Shown here piece by piece: positions 1 to 5,881 of a stretch of DNA of 5,904 nucleotides; positions within the stretch are counted from its first letter, which is position 1; each line of letters opens with the position of its first letter. Below the pieces are notes generated by a model. It saw only the letters and a program-made list of their open reading frames with translations. It was not told the DNA's origin and did no database searches. The translations under genes were made by a program, and so were the position numbers. This stretch comes from Planctomycetaceae bacterium (GTDB taxonomy: Bacteria > Planctomycetota > Planctomycetia > Pirellulales > UBA1268), in contig JABHNP010000135.1 of the NCBI GenBank assembly GCA_018694455.1, positions 1-5,904 of the forward strand. The letters are read 5' to 3'.

Positions 1-126
1 ATGGTGTCGAAAACATCACCAATGCCAGTAGGCCTGTTTAGTCGAATGACACAGGATGAAATTCTTGACCTCACCGCGTATTTGATTAGCGGTGGAGATT
101 CAGGTCATGAATACTTCCAGAAGTAG
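1..126 (+). CDS. C-terminal end of a probable PVC-type c-type cytochrome / heme-binding domain protein (5' end outside window)
   Basis: Frame 1 is open from the first base to a TAG at 124-126 and encodes 41 residues, so this is the 3' end of a gene that starts upstream of the window; the ATG at position 1 is probably an internal Met. The visible motif is S-P-M-P-x-G-L-x-x-x-(6 residues)-I-L-D-L-x-A-Y-L-I-S-G-G-D. It resembles the last helix of the Planctomycetes/Verrucomicrobia heme-binding domain (TIGR02603 type), where the Met of 'MP' could be the distal heme ligand and the 'ILDLxAYL' helix closes the cytochrome fold. The CxxCH heme site would lie upstream and is not visible, so the family call rests on the tail alone. 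Such proteins are usually exported and often act with a sugar or alcohol dehydrogenase module. It lies on the same strand as sulfatase 1, but 300 bp separate them, so co-transcription is not evident. Confidence 0.6.
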   Translation: MVSKTSPMPVGLFSRMTQDEILDLTAYLISGGDSGHEYFQK

Positions 127-426
127 AAAGCAAAGTGATCTAGTGATATAAGGCAAATGTCTCTTTAGAATGAATTATTTAGACATATAGTCAAAGATAC
201 ATTTCAGGGTTTTGTCAGATTACTATAAGTGCTTAACTTGATTTGTTGACTTGGCTGTTTGGTTCGTACTACGCGGAGGCAATCTTGAATACATTGTTAC
301 TCAGCGTTTTAGGACGTGCCCTCTAAGGGGATAATTGATTGTGCGTGAAGCTTTGTTTAATCTTCAACACATGCCACCGATGCTGTGGAACGTTCGCTCT
401 TATACTAATCGCAGAGTGTCTTCATT
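127..426. other. 300-bp intergenic region upstream of sulfatase 1
   Basis: This AT-rich stretch has no convincing gene. A GTG-started frame from 339 runs into the sulfatase in another phase, shows no domain, and looks like chance. The region must hold the 3' end of the upstream transcript and any promoter for sulfatase 1. Two -10-like hexamers are visible, GATAAT at 330-335 and TATACT at 401-406. Neither has a good -35 box at the right distance, so I do not call a promoter. A TTGACT at 246-251 has no matching -10. The short inverted repeat CCCT-CTA-AGGG at 319-329 is too weak to call a terminator. Confidence 0.5.
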
Positions 427-1905
427 ATGTCGCGTTATCGTTTTCAGTTGGTCGGCCTTATGGTGTTGGTGAGTTTTGGATCCAGTTGGTCGCTGGATAT
501 AAGGGCTGCTGCTGCTCACTCCAAGTCACCAAATATTGTGATGATTTTGGTTGACGACATGGGCTATGGTGATGCCGAGTGCTACAACTCGGAATCAAAA
601 ATTCCGACACCTACAATCAACCAGTTGGCTCGTGACGGGATGCGTTTCACGGATGCTCATGCTGCTGGCCCGCTTTGTCATATGTCTCGCTATGGTCTGC
701 TGACCGGTCGTTATCCGTTCCGTACAGATGTGTCCCGCTGGCCGAACCATCCATTAATCACATCACATCAAACAACAATCGCGAGCCTTCTTGCCAGCAA
801 TGACTACGAGACGGCAATGGTTGGCAAATGGCATCTTGGTTTTGAAGAAAATGGTTACGACCAGCCCCTGCCTGGTGGCCCGGTTGATCGTGGGTTCGAT
901 TCATTCTTTGGGATCCGTGCGTCCACTGATATACCGCCTTATTTTTATATTCGTGATAATCAAGCGGTGTCACCGCCGACGGACACAATTGAATCTCGGA
1001 ACACCAAAGGGTGGAGTGCCATTCAGGGTGAGTTCTGGAGGGCTGGTGGAATTGCACCGGGCCTCGAGCTTCAAGATGTGCTTCCTCGGTTTACTGATGA
1101 GGCAATTCACGTTATCCAGCGTCACGAAAAGAAACCGTCTGACCAGCCGCTTTTTCTTTATCTGGCATACCCGGCACCTCATACCCCGTGGCTGCCAGCA
1201 AAGCAATTTCATGGCAAGAGTGGTGCGGGCATGTATGGTGAGTTCACCATGATGGTTGATCATATGATCGGTCGTGTGCTCAGTGCTTTAGAGAAAGCCA
1301 ACATGGCAGACGATACACTCGTTATCTTTTCTTCTGACAATGGCCCCGTCTGGTATGAGGAAGATGTTGCTCGCTTTGGACATGACAGCTCGGGTGGGTT
1401 GAGGGGGATGAAGGCTGACGCGTGGGAATGCGGACATCGCATGCCATTGATCGTACGTTGGCCTGGCACTGTGCCCGCCGGGTCGGTGAACACGCGTCTG
1501 GTTTGCTTTACTGATTTCCTTGCTACGTTTAGTGAACTTGTTGGAGTAGAACTCTCCGAAGGAGCCGGGCCAGACAGCATCAGTTTTTATAAAACACTGA
1601 TGGGCCAATCCGAACCAGACCGCCCAACGCTTGTCATGAAATCTGGTAACGGTTCCATGACTGCGAGGGAAGGTCCGTGGAAATTGATTACACAACTTGG
1701 GTCAGGAGGGTTCTCAGAACCAAAGCGTATCAAGCCAACACCGGGTGGACCGGTTGGGCAGTTGTACAACCTTGATGACGATATCGGAGAAATTCATAAT
1801 CTCTACGCTCAGAAGCCGGAAGTTGTAGCGAGGCTTTCAGAGGAGTTGAAGCGTATCGAACACAGCGGTTCCAGCCGACCGGTACATCACGCAAAAGGAC
1901 AGTGA
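427..1905 (+). CDS. Exported S1-family sulfatase (arylsulfatase A-like) with a variant formylglycine motif
   Basis: This 492-residue protein is of normal length for the Sulfatase family (PF00884), which hydrolyses sulfate esters using a formylglycine made from Cys or Ser. A signal peptide is clear: Arg3 and Arg5, a hydrophobic stretch at about 8-23, and an Ala-rich cleavage region near 27-30. Metal ligands Asp43-Asp44 (VDDMGYGD), the catalytic Lys134 and His136 (GKWHLG), His252 (PHTP), Asp304-Asn305 (SSDNG) and Lys329 (RGMK) are all present. The modification site is Cys84-His85-Met86-Ser87-Arg88 followed by LLTGR; the family norm is Cys-x-Pro/Ala-x-Arg, so Met86 is odd. Residues 334-338 read E-C-G-H-R where E-G-G-x-R is common. 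The ATG at 427 is preferred because it gives the full signal peptide; Met12 would cut it. No Shine-Dalgarno is visible upstream. It faces the minus-strand sulfatase/esterase group. The substrate is unknown. Confidence 0.93.
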   Translation: MSRYRFQLVGLMVLVSFGSSWSLDIRAAAAHSKSPNIVMILVDDMGYGDAECYNSESKIPTPTINQLARDGMRFTDAHAAGPLCHMSRYGLLTGRYPFRTDVSRWPNHPLITSHQTTIASLLASNDYETAMVGKWHLGFEENGYDQPLPGGPVDRGFDSFFGIRASTDIPPYFYIRDNQAVSPPTDTIESRNTKGWSAIQGEFWRAGGIAPGLELQDVLPRFTDEAIHVIQRHEKKPSDQPLFLYLAYPAPHTPWLPAKQFHGKSGAGMYGEFTMMVDHMIGRVLSALEKANMADDTLVIFSSDNGPVWYEEDVARFGHDSSGGLRGMKADAWECGHRMPLIVRWPGTVPAGSVNTRLVCFTDFLATFSELVGVELSEGAGPDSISFYKTLMGQSEPDRPTLVMKSGNGSMTAREGPWKLITQLGSGGFSEPKRIKPTPGGPVGQLYNLDDDIGEIHNLYAQKPEVVARLSEELKRIEHSGSSRPVHHAKGQ

Positions 1906-2180
1906 TTGTTCCTCGGCCAAGTCGTCACGCTGCTGGCGTATCCAAACATTGATGGTGATGGCGTGTGGTAGTGATATGGTGTCCGAGTCGTGATGGTGAA
2001 ATCAAACTGATCAGCTTTTGAACCATCGAGCTATCGTTGGTTCAAAACTCCCTGGCACGCTCGGGTGAGCTCTGGAGTCTCGTGACGTCTCACCGGTCGG
2101 GCTGTTTTTGGTCGAGCCTTCTGTGGTGGAGGCCAGCCAAGACTTTTTGTAGATGTTCCAGGTGCGATAAAAAGAGGCGG
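1906..2180. other. Convergent intergenic region between sulfatase 1 and the esterase
   Basis: This is the 275-bp junction where two transcripts meet tail to tail. No gene is visible. Its main structure is the hairpin at 2016-2047, listed separately. A second, weaker inverted repeat pairs GGTGAG (2064-2069) with CTCACC (2089-2094) around a 19-nt loop; a T5 run (2105-2109) starts 10 nt later, too far for a standard intrinsic terminator. On the minus strand a 5-bp stem overlaps the esterase stop codon (2180-2193), followed after 6 nt by T5; this is also weak. Confidence 0.5.
2016..2047. repeat. Strong palindromic hairpin between convergent genes, possible bidirectional 3'-end structure
   Basis: TTTTGAACCA (2016-2025) pairs perfectly with TGGTTCAAAA (2038-2047). 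After one T-T mismatch (2026/2037), CGA (2027-2029) pairs with TCG (2034-2036) around a GCTA tetraloop. That makes 13 pairs out of 14 in 32 nt. The placement suits a transcript end for both converging genes. The arms begin with T and end with A, so no T-run follows the stem on either strand, which is the reverse of a classical Rho-independent terminator. It could be an mRNA 3'-protecting hairpin, a terminator without a U-tract, a protein-binding palindrome, or a copy of a dispersed repeat. The structure is certain; its role is not. Confidence 0.6.
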
Positions 2181-3110
2181 CTATTCTGATAGCAGTTTGT
2201 CAATGAATTCTTGGCGACTGAAAGCTGGTTGTGGTTTGTCTTTTTCCCAATACTGCAGGTGGCACTCCACCCCTGTTTTTCTACAGGCATCTAGCATGAT
2301 TTCACCAAAGATTGGGCTGTGGATGCCGTTTGATGACGAGGTTGTCGGGAACTCCCGGTTGACGTTATAGAAAAGGTGAAGCGGAGGATCATCTTTACTG
2401 AGGTGAGTAATGGGAGAGCATTCTAGGACCAGCTCTTTGTACGTGTCCCAGTTGTTCATCAGTTCTTCAGCAGTTTCAGCACCGAAGGGTTTGTAAGGCA
2501 TTGGGTTACCGAATGTTTTTTCTCCTATCTTCTCTTTGATGACAAAGGGGTTCATTGTTGTTTGCGCACCGGCAACGACCGCGCCGGAAACTCGTGAGGA
2601 AAATCGCTTGACGGGATCATCACTGATGGGGTCGGCCACGTCATCATGCAGGGCAACCAACAAGCTTGAGCAACCGCCTGCTGAGCCACCAGTCACCACG
2701 ATCCGATCAGGATTGATGTTCCAGTCCGCGGCCTTGAATCGTAGAAACTGTACTGCCCGTAACGCGGCATCGAGCATGGCTGGTTGAACCGCACCTTCGT
2801 TGACAAGTGGGTACGCTATCGAGGCAACGTGATAGCCGTGTTGCAGTTGATGAGGTCGCTGTGTCTCTGTCTTTTTACCGCCCATCCATCCACCGCCGTG
2901 AATGTCGAGCAGCACTCCGAGCGGTTTCTCTGACTCCACCTGCCAGAAGTTCATGAGTTCTTTTTTGTGGACACCGTATTGTATGTTCACGGACGTTGGG
3001 ACAATATCATTCGGGTCCCTCGGTGCAGCTTTCTTTTCAGCAGGAAGGCATACGTTCGAAGAAGAGAAGATTGCGCAGGCGAGAAGGCTGCATACGAAGC
3101 TTTGTTTCAT
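2181..3110 (-). CDS. Exported alpha/beta-hydrolase esterase (BD-FAE / acetyl-xylan or feruloyl esterase-like)
   Basis: This 309-residue protein has a signal peptide (Lys2, hydrophobic region about 5-21, likely cut near Ala24). The alpha/beta-hydrolase core follows: oxyanion-hole motif HGGGW at 71-75, nucleophile elbow G-G-S-A-G-G at 141-146 with Ser143 as nucleophile, then a LHDDVADP segment (154-161) and SPITHLSKDDPP (232-243), both typical of the esterase/lipase group common in Planctomycetes (PF20434-like). These enzymes cut carboxyl esters such as acetyl or feruloyl groups on glycans; the substrate here is not known. The catalytic acid is not obvious: where a D-x-x-V-P segment is usual, this protein reads N-R-E-F-P (251-255). 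His264 in GIHSP is a candidate base. It lies 44 bp downstream of sulfatase 2 on the same strand, so co-transcription is likely. The ATG at 3110 lacks a Shine-Dalgarno but gives a complete signal peptide. Confidence 0.9.
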   Translation of the reverse strand: MKQSFVCSLLACAIFSSSNVCLPAEKKAAPRDPNDIVPTSVNIQYGVHKKELMNFWQVESEKPLGVLLDIHGGGWMGGKKTETQRPHQLQHGYHVASIAYPLVNEGAVQPAMLDAALRAVQFLRFKAADWNINPDRIVVTGGSAGGCSSLLVALHDDVADPISDDPVKRFSSRVSGAVVAGAQTTMNPFVIKEKIGEKTFGNPMPYKPFGAETAEELMNNWDTYKELVLECSPITHLSKDDPPLHLFYNVNREFPTTSSSNGIHSPIFGEIMLDACRKTGVECHLQYWEKDKPQPAFSRQEFIDKLLSE

Positions 3111-3154
3111 CAGAGTTTTGTCGTGTGGGTTTATGGTGTCTTGGCTGGACTTAG

Positions 3155-4648
3155 CTAGGGCGAAAGTTTCTTGTTTTTCTTGAGCACCTCAGTGAGCTGA
3201 TTTTCGCCACCGTGTTCCACCATAGATGGGTAGACGTTATCCCACCATCGGTCATAGCTTTCTGCCATCGCCTGGACGCGTTGAGGCTGCTCGCTTGAAA
3301 GATCGTTCTGGCACTGAGGGTCTTTCTTGGTGTCGTAGAGAACCCATGTTCCACGGGGACTTACTCCCCAATGAAACTGACCATTGTTCATGGTGTAGTT
3401 GGCACGTGTGCCGCCTTCTTCAATGGATCTCAAGGTGTGGCACTGCATGCCAAGTACTTCTACAGTGCATTCCGGGTTATCGCAGGGTCGGCTCTTTAAG
3501 AGCAGATAGTTTCCCTGTCGCACACCAGCCATCGCATACTTATGCTGAGCGGCCATGCCACTGGGCCAACGGCCAACGTGCTGGTAGAGGAGGCGATCGT
3601 TATGCCATGCGATTGGTTTTTCTGATGAAAGCAATGGAGTCAGGCTGAAGCCCTCGAGTTGAGGTTGAAGCGTGGTGGGAATCTCGGCATCTGCAAGTTC
3701 ACAGAGAGTGGGTAAGACGTCGAGATGAGCAGTGAGCGCGGTCACTGTTTTGGGTTTCCACGTACCAGGCCATCGCCAGAATGACATGGCCCGACTGCCG
3801 CCTTCCCAGATCGTACATTTACTGCCGCGCATATCGGCGTTGTAAAGATCAAGCCCGACAGTGACGCCATTGTCGTTCATGAATACTATGATTGTGTCCT
3901 GATCAATATTTTGCTCTTGGAGAAAACTGAGTAGACGGCCGACGTTGAAATCGATGTTTTCGATCATGCCGAGGTAGGTCGCTTCCTCATCGGTGCATTT
4001 TCCACGGTAGTGTTCGATATATTTTTCTGGAGCCAGGAGTGGCGTATGCGGCGAGTATGTGGCCAGATAAAGAAAGAAAGGCTGGTCGCCAGCTTGTTTG
4101 ATGAAGGACATGGCATGATCAAAATAGAGATCTTCACGGAAGCCTTTGCCTTGGATATGAGTCGGTCGTTGATCATTTTTGTAGATGGTCAACTTCGGGT
4201 CAAAGTGCTTTGCACCCTGCAGCGTCCAATCAAAACCTCGGCGGTGTGGGTGATACTCACCATTCCAACCAAGATGCCACTTGCCGATGTGAGCGGTGGT
4301 ATATCCTGCTGTTTTTAAGATCTGGGGCAAGAGTGTGGCATCATTCCTGAGGTGCTCGCGTGGGGCACGGGTGTGGGTGACGCCGTTACGGAACTCGTGC
4401 ATGCCCGTCATGAGGGCTGCGCGGGTAGGGGAGCAGGATGGGCTCACGTAGAAGTTGTCAAAGCGAACACTTTCATCATATAGGCGATCAATATGCGGGG
4501 TCTTCAAGAGCGGGTGCCCATGCCGACCAAGATCACCGTAGCCCTGATCATCGGTGAGAATAAAGATAATGTTGGGCTGAATCTTTGCATGAATAACGGA
4601 GGCGTGGAAGGCAAGGAGCACAAAGAGAAGCCATGGGAAGAGTTTCAT
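3155..4648 (-). CDS. Exported S1-family sulfatase with canonical CSPTR motif
   Basis: This 497-residue sulfatase (PF00884) has an N-terminal signal peptide (Lys2, hydrophobic 4-18, likely cut after the Ala at 21). It shows all the expected active-site elements: Asp33-Asp34 (LTDDQGYGD), Cys72-Ser-Pro-Thr-Arg76 with LMTG for formylglycine formation, Lys123 and His125 (GKWHLG), His201 (SPHTP), Asp259-Asn260 (NDNG), and Lys277 in RGSK followed by WEGGSR. The C-terminal part holds Cys389, Cys394, Cys403 and Cys446, which could form disulfides in the periplasm. The WRWPG and LYQHVGRWP segments resemble a common Planctomycetes arylsulfatase group, but I cannot assign a SulfAtlas subfamily or substrate. 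It differs from sulfatase 1 in its motif and C-terminal half, so the pair is not a recent duplication. It is the middle gene of the minus-strand group, 44 bp before the esterase. The start at 4648 has no Shine-Dalgarno and is preceded by the palindrome GCTGATCAGC (4653-4662). Confidence 0.94.
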   Translation of the reverse strand: MKLFPWLLFVLLAFHASVIHAKIQPNIIFILTDDQGYGDLGRHGHPLLKTPHIDRLYDESVRFDNFYVSPSCSPTRAALMTGMHEFRNGVTHTRAPREHLRNDATLLPQILKTAGYTTAHIGKWHLGWNGEYHPHRRGFDWTLQGAKHFDPKLTIYKNDQRPTHIQGKGFREDLYFDHAMSFIKQAGDQPFFLYLATYSPHTPLLAPEKYIEHYRGKCTDEEATYLGMIENIDFNVGRLLSFLQEQNIDQDTIIVFMNDNGVTVGLDLYNADMRGSKCTIWEGGSRAMSFWRWPGTWKPKTVTALTAHLDVLPTLCELADAEIPTTLQPQLEGFSLTPLLSSEKPIAWHNDRLLYQHVGRWPSGMAAQHKYAMAGVRQGNYLLLKSRPCDNPECTVEVLGMQCHTLRSIEEGGTRANYTMNNGQFHWGVSPRGTWVLYDTKKDPQCQNDLSSEQPQRVQAMAESYDRWWDNVYPSMVEHGGENQLTEVLKKNKKLSP

Positions 4649-4892
4649 AGATGCTGATCAGCCTATGGGTGCGAGTGAGAGTGCAATATTCTTTTTTTCA
4701 CCTTTAAGCATAATGACTGAAGAGCGAACTAGCACCAATTGTTGTACTTGATAAGGGGTTTTAGAGGATTGCCTGTGATGCATGGGGCTCGTGAAGAGTC
4801 AGAGATGAGAGCTGTGGAGGTAGAAGTCTTGAGTCAGAGTCTCTATTAATGACCACAACCATGTCACCGATGAGTAGTGTCTTGGTGAGTTT
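4649..4892. other. 244-bp gap between the DUF1080 gene and sulfatase 2
   Basis: No gene is visible. The gap is long for an operon, so sulfatase 2 may have its own promoter here, but I find no well-spaced -35/-10 pair on the minus strand: a TTGGTG (complement of 4733-4738) and a TATGCT (complement of 4707-4712) are 20 bp apart, too far. Other features are the 10-bp palindrome GCTGATCAGC (4653-4662) just upstream of the sulfatase ATG and a repeated 9-mer GAGTCAGAG (4796-4804 and 4831-4839). No terminator hairpin with a T-run follows the DUF1080 gene. Confidence 0.45.
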
Positions 4893-5747
4893 TCATTGCA
4901 CCACAGGAACGGTATTGGTTGGATTAGCAAAGCCACCAGGAAGTTCCATTAGACTTATCTTCCGAAAGTGAATCTCAGCCCCTTCCGACTCGAGACAGAT
5001 GTAGCCTTTGCGGAAACTGGCGTTGCGAATGCTGTTGACGAACTTGCCATTCACCGAAAGTTTTACGGTGCCATCTACGGCGACGATGACGTAACGATTC
5101 CATTGGCCCTTGCCCAAGCAACGGTTCTCCAGAGATTGGCTTCGTGTCCCGCGTGGATTGGCAGGCGTGGCAGTCATTCCTCCGGCTCCAAAAAGTTCTC
5201 CGTGTACGTATGCCAGCGGTCGAGGTGTGCCATCTTTTTGTGCATGAAGAAACGGCCACTCTAGTTCCAGCATCTGCACCTCCATCCCCATCGGCAGCCG
5301 GCTTCTCTGCGGTTTGGCATCACACCAAAGAAAGACCCCGGAGTTTCCACCAGATTCCATATGACGCCATTCGACAACCAGAACAAAGTTCTCATACATT
5401 CGCTCGGATCGCATGACACCAATCGGTTGCCCCTGACACACCAGTAGGTTTTCATCATTCACCGACCACGTCGTTGGTGAGGTGTTTACATCGACCCAGC
5501 CACTGAGATCGATGCCATTAAATAATTCAACAAATATTGGGGCAGGCCTAGTTTCCTCAAAGTTTGGGATCTCGCTATCTGACGCTGCCAGTGCCTTTGC
5601 ATCTGTTGTTACAACCGGTTGACTATTACGAGGAGGTCTTTGCTTTGTCGCTTTTTCCGGGGCGGCAGAGTCTTGAGCCGCTGTCGATACGAGTGCGGTT
5701 GCTGCGACGCACAGGGCAGCTATTAAATTTTTATAGTTTATTTTCAT
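4893..5747 (-). CDS. Exported DUF1080 protein (3-keto-disaccharide hydrolase family)
   Basis: This 284-residue protein has a signal peptide (Lys2, hydrophobic about 8-22, likely cut at the S-T-A-A-Q site near 24). A linker of about 45 residues rich in Ala, Pro and Lys follows, then one DUF1080 / 3-keto-disaccharide hydrolase domain (PF06439, about 72-268). Family landmarks are LFNGIDLSGW (75-84), NFVLVVEWR (120-128), GGNSGVFLW (133-141), MEVQML (155-160), VHGELFG (181-187), W-N-R-Y (216-219), VNGKFV (232-237) and a final strand I-H-F-R-K-I (259-264). The fold is a concanavalin-like beta-jelly-roll. Some members cleave 3-keto-glycosides; many remain untested. A TTG at 5753 would add two residues; I prefer the ATG at 5747, which has GGAA just before it but too close to be a good Shine-Dalgarno. 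It is the first gene of the minus-strand group with sulfatase 2 and the esterase, though 244 bp separate it from the sulfatase. Confidence 0.92.
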   Translation of the reverse strand: MKINYKNLIAALCVAATALVSTAAQDSAAPEKATKQRPPRNSQPVVTTDAKALAASDSEIPNFEETRPAPIFVELFNGIDLSGWVDVNTSPTTWSVNDENLLVCQGQPIGVMRSERMYENFVLVVEWRHMESGGNSGVFLWCDAKPQRSRLPMGMEVQMLELEWPFLHAQKDGTPRPLAYVHGELFGAGGMTATPANPRGTRSQSLENRCLGKGQWNRYVIVAVDGTVKLSVNGKFVNSIRNASFRKGYICLESEGAEIHFRKISLMELPGGFANPTNTVPVVQ

Positions 5748-5837
5748 TTCCAATGTTCATTTTTCAAACACAGTGTGGTTCGGACATTAAGAATCCCATG
5801 TTTAGGAGTGCTGGAGTAGCGGCCTCCCGCCTAAAGT

Positions 5838-5851
5838 ATGTTGAACAACAT
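5838..5851. promoter_or_regulatory. Inverted repeat, candidate operator upstream of the DUF1080 gene
   Basis: ATGTTG (5838-5843) and CAACAT (5846-5851) are perfect inverted arms separated by AA, giving a 14-bp near-palindrome about 90 bp upstream of the DUF1080 ATG. The size and symmetry suit a dimeric transcription factor site, but no regulator gene is in the window and I cannot match it to a known operator. It could occur by chance. Confidence 0.3.
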
Positions 5852-5881
5852 TAGAGTAAATAAAAATTAGAACAAATAAAA
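5850..5881. repeat. Tandem 16-bp direct repeat in the AT-rich upstream region of the DUF1080 gene
   Basis: Two adjoining 16-bp units, 5850-5865 and 5866-5881, share 14 of 16 bases: ATTAGA, two variable bases (GT or AC), then AAATAAAA. An inverted third copy of the core, TTCTAAT, follows at 5886-5892. On the minus strand the units read as T-rich blocks each ending in TCTAAT, which is one base from a -10 consensus. The site could be a promoter/UP-element region or a repeated activator site for the minus-strand genes; no well-spaced -35 box is seen. No coding sequence is visible in 5748-5904. Confidence 0.5.

Noticed and set aside
339..554. GTG-started 71-residue frame overlapping the sulfatase 1 start
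   Set aside because: It overlaps the sulfatase signal-peptide region in another phase, has no recognisable domain or ribosome-binding site, and has a composition unlike a real protein (many Cys).
1288..1695. 135-residue open frame on the minus strand inside sulfatase 1
   Set aside because: It is antisense to conserved sulfatase sequence with no domain; a shadow of the real gene.
2064..2109. Possible plus-strand terminator: GGTGAG/CTCACC stem followed by T5
   Set aside because: The stem is only 6 bp with a 19-nt loop and the T-run begins 10 nt after it, so it does not meet the usual terminator geometry.
2169..2193. Possible minus-strand terminator at the esterase stop: GCTAT-CAGA-ATAGC followed by T5
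   Set aside because: The stem is 5 bp and AT-rich, overlaps the stop codon, and the T-run is 6 nt away; too weak to call.
3226..3648. 140-residue plus-strand open frame inside sulfatase 2
   Set aside because: It is antisense to the sulfatase C-terminal half and rich in Arg, Trp and Cys with no domain; a shadow.
427..4648. The two sulfatases considered as a recent inverted duplication
   Set aside because: They share only family motifs; the formylglycine motif, the middle region and the C-terminal half differ strongly, so they belong to different subfamilies.
4796..4839. Direct repeat GAGTCAGAG, two copies 35 bp apart
   Set aside because: Only 9 bp in a purine-rich stretch of low complexity; no third copy and no palindromic symmetry.
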